A DNA stretch of 64,000 nt from Improbicoccus pseudotrichonymphae (GCA_036322855.1 AP027924.1:310001-374000), one strand, 5' to 3'. Counted from the stretch's first letter, positions 42,687 to 52,176 are shown. Numbers and translations are program-made. Notes: generated from the sequence alone by a model not told the origin.

Positions 42687-45368
42687 ATGATTAAATATAA
42701 CATAGAAAAAGTAATTCTTGTTTTTTTAAAAATTTTACAAGACGATAAAATGCTTTCGGAATTTTTAGAATTAGAGTCAATGGATGATAGATACAATTTT
42801 TTTAGGTCGGTTGATCCTAATATTTATTTTAGCGAAGATGAATTTTTTCATTTTCTCAATTGTTTGTTTTCCATTTACGAGGAATTAATATTTGGAAGGA
42901 AAAATGATGATATTTTTGAAGCCATTGGGATTAAAATTAATAAAAAGAAAAAAGAAAAAAAAGATGTGATTGAGGAAATATATGATGTGTCCGGTGGTAG
43001 TGGTCATAAATTCAAAAATATTTTGACCGGTGCTTTGGCTGCTTTTACTTTCTTAAATGTTGCGCCGGGAGTTTACGCCGGACCAAATGTGTCCTCACAA
43101 GTACAGAATGTTAATGTTGTGGGAAATTCAAAAAAAGAAATTACCGGTTGGACTTTTAGGCAAGTGCTCGGTTGGGTTTTTAAAACCGCGATTGTAGTTG
43201 CTTCGATAGCTGTAATATTCTTTGTTGGCCATGCATATTTTAAAAGTGGTGGGTACCGGGAAAAACAAAGAGAAAGAAACGCAAATAAAGAAGGTTTAAA
43301 AAAGAAGATTGACGAAGATACAAAAGCTTTAAATGCAAAGCTGCTTGTGGAAGAATCACAAAGACAACAAGGAGATATGGCAGAAATTGAAAAATTGGAA
43401 AAAAGAATTGATGCTGGTAAAAGACAAATAGCAAGAGTTCAAAAAGAAGGCGAAGAAGCTTCATTTTTGAATTCTACAGGTTCGGCAGGTATGGCCATTG
43501 CCGGAACTGTGTCGTTTATTTGGGGTGCTGTTAATAAATTTTCTTCGTACTTTCAAGATGGTATGGGCTTTTTACATAAATTAACAAAATTTGAGAGCGA
43601 TGTTCGAAGAGTGTCTGACTTTGCAAGAAGAGCACAGGACAACTTGTCGGAAAAAGCAGATGCAATGTTTAAGACTTATGAACCTCCGACGGCGAATGAT
43701 TCTTTGAAAGCATTATCAAGTGCATTAAAATCTGTTGTAGGGCAAGAAAAAGCAAAACTTCAACTTAGAAATCACTGTCAATCAATAATAGTGGAAAGAG
43801 ATATGCGAAAAAAAGGTGCCAGCAGTTCTTCGGGAGCCACAATTATGTTTTTAGTAGGTCCTTCAGGCGTAGGTAAAACCTTTGCCGTTAAACAGATTGC
43901 ACATTTAATTTCGGATTCATCCCTTCCTCCCTTTATTTTTGAATCCGGATATATAAATAAGGGAGATAGTAGGTCTATAGTAGAGCAGATTTTTGGAGGA
44001 GTCAAAAAGTATAGTTATTTTGATGATTCACCGTTCGTCCAAGCAATAAAAAAAAACAACAAAGGAATTATTATTTTCGATGAATATGATAAATACGGTA
44101 ACGCGGAAACAGACGAAAAATTAAGAACGATGGTCGATTCCGGTATATTACCATTGCCAAACGGAGAAAAAATAGATGTAAGCGGTTGTGTTTTTGTTAT
44201 AACGTCTAACGAATATGGCCCAGATGAACTTAGAGATCAGTTTTTGAAAGGCTCAAATTCAAGAACAATAATAAAAAGAGATAAATCACTAATGAACAGA
44301 ATCAGGTGGGTATACTTTGATGCGCATAACGAAAGAACACAAGAAATTATGTTAATAGATCACTTTAAAAAAACAACGGCAAGATATTGGAGAAGACAAG
44401 ATGTGGCAGGCTTGCAATTAGAACTGGACAGAACAGCGTCTCAAGCTTTATCATATTGGCTTGTAGAAAGAGATCAAGGTGCTAGACCTATAGATAATGA
44501 AATTTTACCATCTTTAACCGCAGAAGTAATAGAATTCATGAAGCGAAGCGGAGGTATCGAAAACATAGAAGGCCAAAAGAAGAAGATAATTATCGACCCA
44601 TTACAATGCAAAGTAAACGAGAAAGGCGATGTGGTATTAAACAAAACGATGGAAATAACCGAAATCAGATTTATGATAGTAGACACTGATGTTGAAGAAG
44701 AAATTGTTAAAAAGAAAGTAACAAATAAGACAGAGGAAACCCAACCCGAAAATAACGAATCAGAATCAGAATCAGAATCAGAATTAGAATTAGAATTAGT
44801 GCCAGAATTAGTGCCAGAATTAGTGCCAGAATTAGTGCCAGAATTAGTGCCAGAATCAGGATCAGAGTCAGATAAAAAATATCAAGATGAAAGTGATACT
44901 AGTGATGTAGATGCAAAAGTAACAAATAAGACAGAGGAAACCCAACCCGAAGATAACAAGTCAGAATCAGAATCAGAATCAGAATCAGTATCAGTATCAG
45001 GATCAGAGTCAGAATTAGTGCCAGAATTAGTGCCAGAATTAGTGCCAGAATTAGTGCCAGAATCAGGATCAGAGTCAGATAAAAAATATCAAGATGAAAG
45101 TGATACTAGTGATGTAGATGCAAAAGTAACAAATAAGACAGAGGAAACCCAACCCGAAGATAACAAGTCAGAATCAGGATCAGGATCAGAGTCAGAAGAT
45201 GAAAGTGATACTAGTGATATCGATGCAACCGATTTTGACAACCATGATTTTTCTGTGTTATCGGAAAGTCTCGAAAATCAGGACAAATCAGGCCAAAATC
45301 AGGAGAAAAGTATTGAATCCGATTCTAATATTAAAAAAATAGTTTCTCAGGACGTTGGCGACAGATAA
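42687..45368 (+). CDS. membrane AAA+ ATPase with Nif11-like N-terminus and acidic repeat tail
   Basis: A protein of 893 residues. Residues 1-104 look like a Nif11 leader (FLKILQDDKMLSEFL, YFSEDEFFHFL) ending in IYDVSGG (Gly103-104). A signal-like helix follows (111-131, ending PGVYAG), a membrane helix (160-183), a coiled coil (195-255) and a weak hydrophobic stretch (267-283). A Clp/torsin-like AAA+ module comes next: VGQEKAK, Walker A GPSGVGKT 391-398, Walker B IIIFDEYD 461-468, sensor 1 TSNE, LMNRI and GARPI. The tail from about 690 is Ser/Glu/Asp-rich repeat. ATG at 42687 is 8 bases behind AGGATG. The substrate and topology are unknown. Confidence 0.75.
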   Translation: MIKYNIEKVILVFLKILQDDKMLSEFLELESMDDRYNFFRSVDPNIYFSEDEFFHFLNCLFSIYEELIFGRKNDDIFEAIGIKINKKKKEKKDVIEEIYDVSGGSGHKFKNILTGALAAFTFLNVAPGVYAGPNVSSQVQNVNVVGNSKKEITGWTFRQVLGWVFKTAIVVASIAVIFFVGHAYFKSGGYREKQRERNANKEGLKKKIDEDTKALNAKLLVEESQRQQGDMAEIEKLEKRIDAGKRQIARVQKEGEEASFLNSTGSAGMAIAGTVSFIWGAVNKFSSYFQDGMGFLHKLTKFESDVRRVSDFARRAQDNLSEKADAMFKTYEPPTANDSLKALSSALKSVVGQEKAKLQLRNHCQSIIVERDMRKKGASSSSGATIMFLVGPSGVGKTFAVKQIAHLISDSSLPPFIFESGYINKGDSRSIVEQIFGGVKKYSYFDDSPFVQAIKKNNKGIIIFDEYDKYGNAETDEKLRTMVDSGILPLPNGEKIDVSGCVFVITSNEYGPDELRDQFLKGSNSRTIIKRDKSLMNRIRWVYFDAHNERTQEIMLIDHFKKTTARYWRRQDVAGLQLELDRTASQALSYWLVERDQGARPIDNEILPSLTAEVIEFMKRSGGIENIEGQKKKIIIDPLQCKVNEKGDVVLNKTMEITEIRFMIVDTDVEEEIVKKKVTNKTEETQPENNESESESESELELELVPELVPELVPELVPELVPESGSESDKKYQDESDTSDVDAKVTNKTEETQPEDNKSESESESESVSVSGSESELVPELVPELVPELVPESGSESDKKYQDESDTSDVDAKVTNKTEETQPEDNKSESGSGSESEDESDTSDIDATDFDNHDFSVLSESLENQDKSGQNQEKSIESDSNIKKIVSQDVGDR
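44730..45225. repeat. nested repeats in the AAA+ gene tail
   Basis: A long unit (from GTAACAAATAAGACAGAGGA to the GATGTAGATGC region) occurs twice in full and once shortened. Inside it lie 12-bp units encoding VPEL (five and four copies) and 6-bp GAATCA-type units encoding Ser-Glu. Near identity points to recent slippage or recombination. Confidence 0.8.
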
Positions 45369-45458
45369 ATTCGGCAAACATAACGTTACTGCAGAAGTTA
45401 TAAAATGTTATAAGTTAAATAATAGTTTTTAAATTATTCGCTCAAGAGGTTTGCAGTT

Positions 45459-46832
45459 TTGGATTTGACTTTATATGAAATTTTGAAATCCGTGTTTGGT
45501 ATTTTTAACGGTAATTCTTCATGTGAAGTCAAAATTAAAGATATAAAAATAGACAGCAAAAAAATAAACAAAGGAGATTTATTTGTACCGGTAAAAGGAG
45601 AAAATTTTGATGGCCATGATTTTATAAATGAAGCTTTTGAAAGAGGAGCATTTTTTTCATTGTCAGATAAAAAACACAATCTAAATAAAAATAAAAATAT
45701 AATTTATGTGGAAGACACTTTAGATTCACTACAAAATTTAGCTAAATTTTATAGAGAAAAATTTGATAATGTAAAAATCGTCGGTATAACCGGAAGTGTT
45801 GGAAAGTCTACCGTGAAAGAGATGTTATATTCCGTTTTGAGTGCTTCGTACAATGTTTTGAAAACGCAGGGTAATTTAAATGGACAGATAGGCGTTCCCT
45901 TAACTATTTTTAATTTAAATAAAGAAACTGATTTTTTAGTAATCGAGATGGGAGTAAGTTTTCCCGGAGAAATGATTAAATTGCAAAAAATTGTTGATCC
46001 TGATTTTGCAATTATTACCAATATCGGTGAGTCTCATATAACTAATTTTGATAATATCGAAAATATTTGCAACGAAAAATTAAAAATCATAAAGAATAGC
46101 GGCAAAAATAAAATTTATATTAATTCGGACGATGAAATTTTGAAAAAAAATAATAAAATGAAGAATACAATACATTTTGGTTTCAATGAAAAAAAATTTT
46201 TCGAAATTTCTGATATAAAAAGCGATAGTTCAAAAACTTACTTTGAGTTAAAATATAAAAACGAGTTAAAGAGAATTATACTTCCATGCTTAGGTAATCA
46301 TAATGTTTCAAATGTGCTTGCTGTCATAACATTCGCCTTAGATATTGGTATGAATTTAGAAACAATAATTTCAGGTATACAAAAATATGAAAAACTGCCT
46401 ATGAGACAAAATATAGAAACTTTCGGTAATACGATTTTAATAGACGATACTTATAATTCGAGTTTAAATTCAATTCAAGCAGCCTTGTCCGTCATTGATA
46501 ACATTGACAATGGAAAAAAAATATTAATATTAGGGGATGTAAACGAACTGGGTGAAAATGCCGAAAGAATCAATAAAAAAATTGGTGAAATAATCGCAAA
46601 AAGCAAGATCAATATCCTAGTAATTTTTGGCATTTCAATTATTTTGGCAGCAAATGAAATCACAAACAAAAATAATACGATAAAAGTCCATAAGGCAACA
46701 AGCATAGATGAAATTATTGAAATTTTGAGAAACGAAATCAAAAAGAAATGCATCATTTTGTTAAAAGCATCCAGAAAGGAACGATTTGATAAAATTGCTC
46801 TGGAGATTAAAAAAAGATTATTTTGCATATAA
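45459..46832 (+). CDS. murF: MurF, UDP-MurNAc-tripeptide D-alanyl-D-alanine ligase
   Basis: A 457-residue Mur ligase. N-terminal domain with DSKKINKGDLFVPVKGENFDGHDF, the ATP site GITGSVGKST, the TQGNLNGQIGVPLT block that distinguishes MurF, NHNVSN and DDTYNSS. TTG at 45459 about 10 bases behind AAGAGGT. It supplies the substrate used by MurG. Confidence 0.95.
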   Translation: MDLTLYEILKSVFGIFNGNSSCEVKIKDIKIDSKKINKGDLFVPVKGENFDGHDFINEAFERGAFFSLSDKKHNLNKNKNIIYVEDTLDSLQNLAKFYREKFDNVKIVGITGSVGKSTVKEMLYSVLSASYNVLKTQGNLNGQIGVPLTIFNLNKETDFLVIEMGVSFPGEMIKLQKIVDPDFAIITNIGESHITNFDNIENICNEKLKIIKNSGKNKIYINSDDEILKKNNKMKNTIHFGFNEKKFFEISDIKSDSSKTYFELKYKNELKRIILPCLGNHNVSNVLAVITFALDIGMNLETIISGIQKYEKLPMRQNIETFGNTILIDDTYNSSLNSIQAALSVIDNIDNGKKILILGDVNELGENAERINKKIGEIIAKSKINILVIFGISIILAANEITNKNNTIKVHKATSIDEIIEILRNEIKKKCIILLKASRKERFDKIALEIKKRLFCI

Positions 46833-46950
46833 ATTATTTAAATTTATAAAAATTTTGACAATTCTAATTTGAATTGTTAGGATTCATCATAGGTTTTGTT
46901 TAGGAACTTAAATTTTGTAGTTAATCACACACCAAAAGGAGAATGCGAAT

Positions 46951-47085
46951 ATGTGGAGAACTTATCAACCGAAAAAAATTCATAGAAAGCGTGAACATGG
47001 TTTTAGAAAAAGGATGAGAACCAGAAGTGGTAGGAATGTTATCGCAAGACGCCGTTCGAAAGGGCGTAAAATGATTACCAGATGA
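46951..47085 (+). CDS. rpmH: 50S ribosomal protein L34
   Basis: A 44-residue, very basic protein: MWRTYQPKKIHRKREHGF, RMRTRSGRNVIARRRSKGRK. AAAGGAGAA precedes ATG. The rpmH-rnpA-yidC order is conserved across bacteria and is usually near the origin, but no dnaA or DnaA-box cluster is seen beside it here. Confidence 0.97.
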   Translation: MWRTYQPKKIHRKREHGFRKRMRTRSGRNVIARRRSKGRKMITR

Positions 47086-47097
47086 GTTGATTTTGAT

Positions 47098-47436
47098 ATT
47101 AAAATATTAACTTTGAATAGAGATTATCTTTTTAGAAGAACTTACAATAAAGGTAAGAAGTTGGTTATGCCCGGTTTAATTGTTTGTATTTTGCACAACA
47201 GAATTGAAAAAAAGAGAGTGGGTATTGTAACGAATAAAAAGATCGGATGTGCCGTTGAGCGCAACAGAGCCAGGCGTGTAATTAAAAATGCATATTTGAA
47301 TATTTGCAAAAAATTGGTCAACGGCATTGATTTGGTTTTTATAGCAAGAAGTAAGATATTGGACTATAAGACCGGGGATGTCCAGAAGGAGATGTTTTTC
47401 AGTATTAAAAACGCGGGATTTTTTAAGTTTAATTAA
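47098..47436 (+). CDS. rnpA: ribonuclease P protein component
   Basis: A protein of about 112 residues that binds RNase P RNA in tRNA 5' maturation. Signature RVGIVTNKKIGCAVERNRARRVIKNAY is complete. The first canonical start is TTG at 47113, which has no Shine-Dalgarno and would remove the usual first residues. ATT at 47098 gives IKILTLNRDYLFRRTYNKGK, matching the family N-terminus, so I place the start there with moderate confidence. It follows rpmH by 12 bases. Confidence 0.9.
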   Translation: MKILTLNRDYLFRRTYNKGKKLVMPGLIVCILHNRIEKKRVGIVTNKKIGCAVERNRARRVIKNAYLNICKKLVNGIDLVFIARSKILDYKTGDVQKEMFFSIKNAGFFKFN

Positions 47437-47478
47437 AAAATTTTTAAAATAAATATTTTTAAAATTTTGGAGCAAAAA

Positions 47479-48318
47479 ATGTCTTGGATTTCTAATTTAT
47501 TTTTACCAATTGGAATGATTTTTAATTATTTTTATGCTGTTTCTGGGAGTTATATTGTCTCTTCCTTGTTTTTTAACCTTTCAATGAGTTTTTTATTTTT
47601 GCCTTCGTATATTAATCGGCAGAAGGGGTTATTTTTTAATATTAAAAGAGAGGTAAATAAGAAAAAACCTGGAATTGGGCACAAGAAAGATATCACGAAA
47701 ATAGACGAAGGATTGATGAATCTTCAAGGAGAAAGAACAAAAAAAGGCTTAATATCTTCAATGACTTTTATATTTGTTAATCTGATGGTATTTTTGGCAA
47801 TAGGAAATATTTCCAGAAAACCAATCAGTAGCGTTTTGAATATTCCCAAGGAAAAAGTTATTTTGTTAACGGAGAAATATGAAACCGAAGAAGAATTACG
47901 AGTTTTGGAAAATTTTGATAAAGTCTCCAGAAAAGATTTGGAGTTTCTGACGGATGATGAATATTCTAAAATCAAAAAAGCTTGTGATGATTTTCGTTTT
48001 GCCAACATGAAGCTTTTTAAAAAAATCAAGAATTCGGGTTTTTATGATTTTATTTGGATGATACCAATATTGTTGTTTATTACATTTATGATTAATTCAA
48101 TCATAAATAATGTAGGTTTTCTTTCTGCTGTGTTTTCTGCTATTTTTCAAACGTTTATATTTTGTTCTAGTAATTATGGTATGATTGGTTTGCAGTTTTT
48201 GTTTTTGAACGTGTTTATCGTTATTCAAATGTTGATTATAAGAAAATTTTTTAATATATATTCGCGTAATGCCAAAAAGGAATTTGAACTTTTTAAAAAA
48301 ATTTCTGATAAAGTATAA
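47479..48318 (+). CDS. divergent YidC/Oxa1-like membrane insertase (by position and N-terminus)
   Basis: A 279-residue membrane protein in the yidC slot after rnpA. The N-terminal part (WISNLFLPIGMIFNYFYAVSGSYIVSSLFFNLSMSFLFLPSYINRQK) resembles the first core segment of clostridial YidC. Later it has helices at about 85-105, 190-215 and 230-255, but a charged insert (about 110-180) and little of the usual core sequence. ATG at 47479 follows TTTGGAGC. Assignment rests on synteny plus partial likeness. Confidence 0.6.
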   Translation: MSWISNLFLPIGMIFNYFYAVSGSYIVSSLFFNLSMSFLFLPSYINRQKGLFFNIKREVNKKKPGIGHKKDITKIDEGLMNLQGERTKKGLISSMTFIFVNLMVFLAIGNISRKPISSVLNIPKEKVILLTEKYETEEELRVLENFDKVSRKDLEFLTDDEYSKIKKACDDFRFANMKLFKKIKNSGFYDFIWMIPILLFITFMINSIINNVGFLSAVFSAIFQTFIFCSSNYGMIGLQFLFLNVFIVIQMLIIRKFFNIYSRNAKKEFELFKKISDKV

Positions 48319-48390
48319 TTTATTTGACTTTATCTGGTTTTGTTTTTAGAATTATCAGGTGGTTGTATTTTCGATCGGGAAGGTGTTTTT

Positions 48391-48684
48391 TTGGAGACTA
48401 AGTTGGCTTTTAACTATAATGTTTATGTTATTATTTCTAGATCTTTGGATGAAGAAGCGGTTGATAATGTAGTAAAAAAGATTTCAGATATAATAAATTC
48501 AGACGGCAAGGTTGAGAATGTGGATAATTGGGGAAAGAGGAAGTTTATGTATCCCATTAGAAAAGAAAACGAAGGGATTTACTTATCTATAAAGTTTCAA
48601 AGTTCTGGAAGTATTCCCAAAGAGATAGAAAGAGTTGCTAGAATTACTGATGGGATTTTGCGTATCTTAATAGTTAAAGAATAG
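48391..48684 (+). CDS. rpsF: 30S ribosomal protein S6
   Basis: A 97-residue protein: YNVYVIISRSLDEEAVDNVV, then VDNWGKRKFMYPIRKENEGIYLSIKF (S6 block with WGKR). TTG at 48391 lies 5 bases behind GGAAGGTG; the longer opening from 48340 includes that site. It heads the rpsF-ssb-rpsR operon. Confidence 0.95.
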   Translation: METKLAFNYNVYVIISRSLDEEAVDNVVKKISDIINSDGKVENVDNWGKRKFMYPIRKENEGIYLSIKFQSSGSIPKEIERVARITDGILRILIVKE

Positions 48685-48709
48685 TTTAAAATTTGGAGTT
48701 TAGTGAATT

Positions 48710-49153
48710 ATGTTAAATTTAGTGGCGATGATTGGCAGATTAACTGCTAATCCAGAGTTGCGTCATACTCTTAATGATTTACCCATGACAAGATTTAGTA
48801 TAGCTGTCCAGCGTTCTTATGCTCAGCAGGGGAAAGAACGCCAAACTGATTTTTTCGATGTAATAGCATGGCGTTCTACGGCCGAGTTTGTTTGTAATTA
48901 TTTTGGCAAAGGTCAATTGATAGCGGTTGAAGGAAGCATGCAAACAAGGACGTATCAGGACGCAAATGGTGTTAAGCGCAAGATTTATGAAATCATAGCG
49001 AGTAATATTCATTTTGTTGAATCAAAAAATAGCGGCAACGCGAGTACTTCATCGGATGACGAGGTTCCTCCTCCAGACGAGGCTCCATATTCCAGCGGTA
49101 GCGATCAGGATTTTATGTCCTCTGGAGATGCGGACAACGATTTGCCCTTTTAA
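48710..49153 (+). CDS. ssb: single-stranded DNA-binding protein
   Basis: A 147-residue protein: OB fold (NLVAMIGRLTANPELRHT, DFFDVIAWRSTAEF, VEGSMQTRTYQDANGVKR), a Ser/Asp-rich linker and the acidic protein-docking tip DNDLPF. Normal place between rpsF and rpsR. Confidence 0.97.
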   Translation: MLNLVAMIGRLTANPELRHTLNDLPMTRFSIAVQRSYAQQGKERQTDFFDVIAWRSTAEFVCNYFGKGQLIAVEGSMQTRTYQDANGVKRKIYEIIASNIHFVESKNSGNASTSSDDEVPPPDEAPYSSGSDQDFMSSGDADNDLPF

Positions 49154-49175
49154 TTATGTGTTTGGAGTTGATTGA

Positions 49176-49595
49176 ATGGAAAACGAAAACAAAAATAAAG
49201 AAAACAAGAGTGAAAAAGATTTGAATTATAGTGGTAGTTCGGTCGGGGATTCCGGGGGCAGTAGAAGTGCCGAAAACGTAGGCAGAATAGTTGGCAATGA
49301 TAGTAGTGATAACGTCAATAAGAACAAGAACAACAACGAAAATAGATCATCCGAGAGAAAATTCAACGATAACGAAAAAAGATTTCGCAAGAAAAAGCGT
49401 GTCTGTGTCTTTTGTGTTGATAAAAATTTAAAAGTAGATCTTAAAGATGTGTTTAAAATAAAAAAATTTACGTCAGAAAGAGCTAAGATTTTGCCGCGGC
49501 GCGTTACGAAAATGTGCTCAAGACATCAAAAGGTTATAACGCTGGCGATAAAAAGAGCACGTTATTTGGCTCTTTTGGCATATCGTTTGGATTAA
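49176..49595 (+). CDS. rpsR: 30S ribosomal protein S18 with long N-terminal extension
   Basis: A 139-residue protein; the S18 domain occupies only the last 75 (KKRVCVFCVDKN, ILPRRVTKMCSRHQKVITLAIKRARYLALLAY). The first 60 or so residues are low-complexity Asn/Ser/Lys/Glu. ATG at 49176 has GGAG 9 bases ahead, so the extension is likely translated. Two Cys (VCVFC) may bind zinc as in some S18. Confidence 0.93.
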   Translation: MENENKNKENKSEKDLNYSGSSVGDSGGSRSAENVGRIVGNDSSDNVNKNKNNNENRSSERKFNDNEKRFRKKKRVCVFCVDKNLKVDLKDVFKIKKFTSERAKILPRRVTKMCSRHQKVITLAIKRARYLALLAYRLD

Positions 49596-49598
49596 GCC

Positions 49599-51458
49599 GT
49601 GCTGGAAAAAATTAAGTCTCCCGGGGACCTTAAATACACGGACAGTTTACGTTTTATTTCGGCGGAAATAAGAGAAAAGATTTTGTCTTTAGTTTCAAAA
49701 AATGGTGGGCATTTGGCCTCGAATTTAGGGGTCGTGGAGCTTACCGTGTCGTTATTGAAAGTTTACGGAGATAAGACAAATAGCATAATTTGGGATACGG
49801 GCCATCAATGTTACGCCTATAAAATGCTGACCGGAAGATTCGATTTAATAGATACCATAAGGACGAAAAACGGGCTTTCGGGTTTTCTGAACAAAGAAGA
49901 GAGCAAATATGACAAAATGACCACCGGGCATGCAAGCAATTCTATATCTTATGTTTTGGGTTTGTGTGGGTCTTTATCATTAAACGGTAAAAAGATTGCC
50001 GTCGTAGGGGACGGAGCAATTACCGGCGGCTTAGCGTATGAGGGACTCAATAATTCAATAAAATTTGGAAAAAATTTGCTCGTCATATTAAATGATAATA
50101 AGATGTCAATTTCAGAGAACATAGGATTTATAGCTAAATATTTGACTAAGTTAAGAACGTTTGATTCTTATTTGAGCATTAAATATAAAACATCCGAAGC
50201 TTTGAATTCTGTTCCGTTGGGTAAATTTTTCAAAAATTTCTTGGTTAAATCTAAAAAAATATTAAAGTCTTCTTTAATCAGAAATAATATATTCGAAGAT
50301 ATGGGTTTTAAATACTATGGGCCGATAGATGGCCATGATATCTGCGGAATGATAGATGTCTTCGAAGCGGTGAGAAATATAAGCGATCCTGTTTTGGTAC
50401 ATATAATTACTAAAAAAGGTAAAGGTTATGGTTTAGCGGAAAAAAATCCAAGCGCTTTTCATGGCGTAAGTAAAATAACAGATGATAAGACGGAAAGTAA
50501 GAATTTTTCCGATGTTTTTGGGCGTAAAATATATGCGTTAGCCAGTAAAAATAAGAAAATATACGTGATAACTGCGGCAATGACGAGTTGTTTAGGGTTG
50601 GAAAAATATTCGCTTGATTTTCCGGAAAGGTTTGCCGATGTGGGAATTGCCGAATCGCACGCAGTTACATTTGCTGCAGGTTTGGCTTTTGGCGGTATGA
50701 AACCTTTTTTTTGTGTGTATTCTACGTTCCTTCAGAGATCAATAGATCAGATTATCCATGATGTGATAATGCAAAAATTAAAAGTCATATTTGCCATCGA
50801 CAGGGCTGGTCTAATAGGGTCCGACGGCGAATCTCACCAAGGTATATTCGATGTTTCGCTTTTAAACGCTATTCCCGAGATTAAGATTTACTCACCGAGT
50901 TTTTATTATGAATTAGATGGAATGTTAGAATTTGCATTATTTGACAATGTTTCCGCCGCCGTTAGATATCCAAAAGGAAGTGAGTTTTATAAACCTGAGT
51001 GGCAAGATTACGAAGGTGAAGATTTTGAAGTATATAAGAATGAAAAATCGCCAGAAAAAATTGTTTTTCTAGACGATTTTCTGTGTTCCAATAATGAAAT
51101 ATTTGTAATAACGTACGGAAGGATATTTTCTAATTTAGCTAAAATTTTAGAGGAATTTACCGGTAAGCTAATTATTGCTAAGTTAAATGTTATCAAACCA
51201 TTGGATAAAGAAATCATCGAGTTCGCCTTTAAATTCAATAAAATTTTATTTTTTGAAGAAAGCGTAAAATCAAATGGTGTCGGCGAAAAATTTGCCTCCG
51301 GTCTTATGTTTTCGGGTTACAGCGGTAGTTTTGTTTTAAAATCTATCAGTGATACTTTTGTCAAACATGCCGAAACAGAAGAACAGTTGAGTGATTTTTC
51401 TTTGGATTATTTAGGCATGAAAAATGAAATTATTAAACATATGGAATTGGAAGTTTAG
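49599..51458 (+). CDS. dxs: 1-deoxy-D-xylulose-5-phosphate synthase
   Basis: A 619-residue thiamine-diphosphate enzyme, first step of the MEP isoprenoid pathway. It has SKNGGHLASNLGVVELT, the ThDP site VGDGAITGG with LNDNKMSIS, GPIDGHD, and the transketolase Pyr domain with DVGIAESHAVTFAAG and DRAGLIGSDGESHQG. GTG start 3 bases after rpsR, so co-transcribed with it. Confidence 0.95.
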   Translation: MLEKIKSPGDLKYTDSLRFISAEIREKILSLVSKNGGHLASNLGVVELTVSLLKVYGDKTNSIIWDTGHQCYAYKMLTGRFDLIDTIRTKNGLSGFLNKEESKYDKMTTGHASNSISYVLGLCGSLSLNGKKIAVVGDGAITGGLAYEGLNNSIKFGKNLLVILNDNKMSISENIGFIAKYLTKLRTFDSYLSIKYKTSEALNSVPLGKFFKNFLVKSKKILKSSLIRNNIFEDMGFKYYGPIDGHDICGMIDVFEAVRNISDPVLVHIITKKGKGYGLAEKNPSAFHGVSKITDDKTESKNFSDVFGRKIYALASKNKKIYVITAAMTSCLGLEKYSLDFPERFADVGIAESHAVTFAAGLAFGGMKPFFCVYSTFLQRSIDQIIHDVIMQKLKVIFAIDRAGLIGSDGESHQGIFDVSLLNAIPEIKIYSPSFYYELDGMLEFALFDNVSAAVRYPKGSEFYKPEWQDYEGEDFEVYKNEKSPEKIVFLDDFLCSNNEIFVITYGRIFSNLAKILEEFTGKLIIAKLNVIKPLDKEIIEFAFKFNKILFFEESVKSNGVGEKFASGLMFSGYSGSFVLKSISDTFVKHAETEEQLSDFSLDYLGMKNEIIKHMELEV

Positions 51459-51460
51459 TT

Positions 51461-52138
51461 ATGAAAGTATTGTTGTTATCTCATACTCCAGACCCGGAAA
51501 GAGTGGTTGTTTGCGCAGCTAAGCTTTGTTATTCCTCCTTAGATATTTCAGAAATATACGAAAAAAAAAATGAAAGCGACTTTGAGTTTATCAGAAAGTT
51601 AATAAAACTTGGTCATGAAAGTCCTTTCGAACATATTAGTTTTACCTTCGGCATCGAAGGCGTTTCCAGGGTTTTTTTGGCGCAATTAACGAGGCATAGA
51701 ATAGCTTCTTATAGTGTCAGAAGTCAACGTTATGTCAAAGAAGAAAATTTTAGTTTTGTAATTCCTCCGGAAATTCTTAATTTCCCAGAAGCCAAAAGAG
51801 AATTTGAAAAAGCCGCAGAGGCGTCTAGAATTGCTTATGAAAAAATAACCAAAATTTTAAATGATAATAATGAAAATTCGGAAAAAAAATCTATAGAAGA
51901 TGCTAGATACGTTCTTTTTGGTGCTATGGAGACTAAAATTGTGTGTACTTTTAATGCTCGGAGTCTTTTAAATTTTTTTAAATTAAGAACCTGTAAACGT
52001 GCTCAATGGGAAATAAGAGATGTAGCTTCTGAAATGCTTAGATTGGTAAAGAAAGTCGCGCCGAACGTTTTTTCAAATTCCGGTCCTCCGTGCATACAAG
52101 GTGCATGCAATCAGGGCAAGATGGGGTGTAAAAAATAA
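51461..52138 (+). CDS. thyX: FAD-dependent thymidylate synthase ThyX
   Basis: A 225-residue enzyme making dTMP from dUMP using methylene-THF and FAD. ThyX motif RHRIASYSVRSQRY is present, as are GHESPFEHISFTF and NARSLLNFFKLRTCKRAQWEIRDVA. It starts 2 bases after dxs. It works with the dCMP deaminase and FolD found in this window. Confidence 0.96.
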   Translation: MKVLLLSHTPDPERVVVCAAKLCYSSLDISEIYEKKNESDFEFIRKLIKLGHESPFEHISFTFGIEGVSRVFLAQLTRHRIASYSVRSQRYVKEENFSFVIPPEILNFPEAKREFEKAAEASRIAYEKITKILNDNNENSEKKSIEDARYVLFGAMETKIVCTFNARSLLNFFKLRTCKRAQWEIRDVASEMLRLVKKVAPNVFSNSGPPCIQGACNQGKMGCKK

Positions 52139-52176
52139 TATATTACTACTTCAGAATGTGAATTAAATATTTGTGA

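Noticed and set aside
46840..47480. Replication origin near rpmH
   Set aside because: No dnaA gene or cluster of DnaA boxes is visible around rpmH-rnpA.
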